Shown here: in pieces, positions 5,628 through 5,636 of the stretch
Layout: each line of letters starts with the position of its first letter
Position numbering within the stretch: the stretch's first letter is position 1
Notes under the pieces: generated by a model
What the model saw: only the letters and a program-made list of their open reading frames with translations
The model's database searches: none
Told to the model about the DNA's origin: nothing
Source: an uncultured Candidatus Berkelbacteria bacterium
GTDB taxonomy: Bacteria > Patescibacteriota > UBA1384 > CAILIB01
NCBI GenBank assembly: GCA_937895715.1
Contig: CALBLZ010000142.1
Span: 1 to 5,636, forward strand
DNA length: 5,636 bases
Direction of reading: 5' to 3'
Position numbers and translations under genes: made by a program

Positions 5628-5636
5628 ATTACTGCA

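Noticed and set aside
1..5636. Alternative genetic code with UGA read as glycine, as in SR1/Gracilibacteria
   Set aside because: No gene contains an in-frame TGA, and conserved glycines are GGN. The absence of TGA among seven stops is notable but too few genes to conclude anything.
1..5636. Mobile elements, CRISPR arrays, tRNA or rRNA genes
   Set aside because: I saw no transposase or integrase motifs, no terminal or regularly spaced direct repeats, and no cloverleaf or rRNA-like stretches. The gaps between genes are all under 75 bases.

Overview
The window reads as a compact bacterial chromosome segment made mostly of housekeeping genes. The run yvcK, mutM (fpg), recO, glycyl-tRNA synthetase and a small acidic protein lies on the plus strand with gaps of 4, 3 and 42 bases and one 1-base overlap. 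A divergent PadR-type regulator precedes it. The tight packing, near-balanced base composition of the core genes, Shine-Dalgarno-like sequences that are weak or poorly spaced, and protein details such as the GGHP/LPNK insertion in Fpg suggest a small-genome member of the Candidate Phyla Radiation. Saccharibacteria (TM7) is my best guess. This placement is inference from family memory; no rRNA gene or marker in the window settles it. None of the seven genes ends in TGA (three TAA, four TAG) and none contains an in-frame TGA. So nothing here requires the UGA-to-Gly code of SR1/Gracilibacteria.

Layout. Bases 3-359 carry the 3' part of a membrane protein whose start lies outside the window. It has two hydrophobic segments around a Tyr/Trp/acidic loop and a very basic tail. 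It is clearly richer in GC (220/360 by hand count) than the genes to its right. A perfect 10-bp GC-rich hairpin at 366-399 follows and can serve as a terminator both for this gene and for the convergent PadR gene (413-793, minus). Between PadR and yvcK lies a 70-base divergent intergenic region (794-863) holding a PadR-like dyad (TTGTA-N8-TACAA), a second short dyad, and possible promoters for each direction.

The plus-strand cluster follows. YvcK (864-1898) is a UDP-sugar-binding metabolic and cell-envelope factor. MutM (1903-2766) excises oxidised purines. RecO (2770-3495) loads RecA in recombinational repair. An alpha2-type glycyl-tRNA synthetase (3538-5061) charges tRNA-Gly. Last is a 188-residue protein (5061-5627) that starts at GTG inside the stop codon of the synthetase and resembles a divergent DUF218/YdcF fold. 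The first three genes are probably one transcript and the last two are translationally coupled. A weak hairpin in the only sizeable gap (3496-3537) could modulate glyQS translation.

No mobile element, CRISPR array, tRNA or rRNA gene was recognised, and no clearly novel multi-gene system stands out. The points most worth a second look are the compositionally deviant membrane gene at the left edge, the PadR/yvcK control region, the eroded cysteine ligands in both RecO and GlyRS, and the divergent DUF218-like protein.
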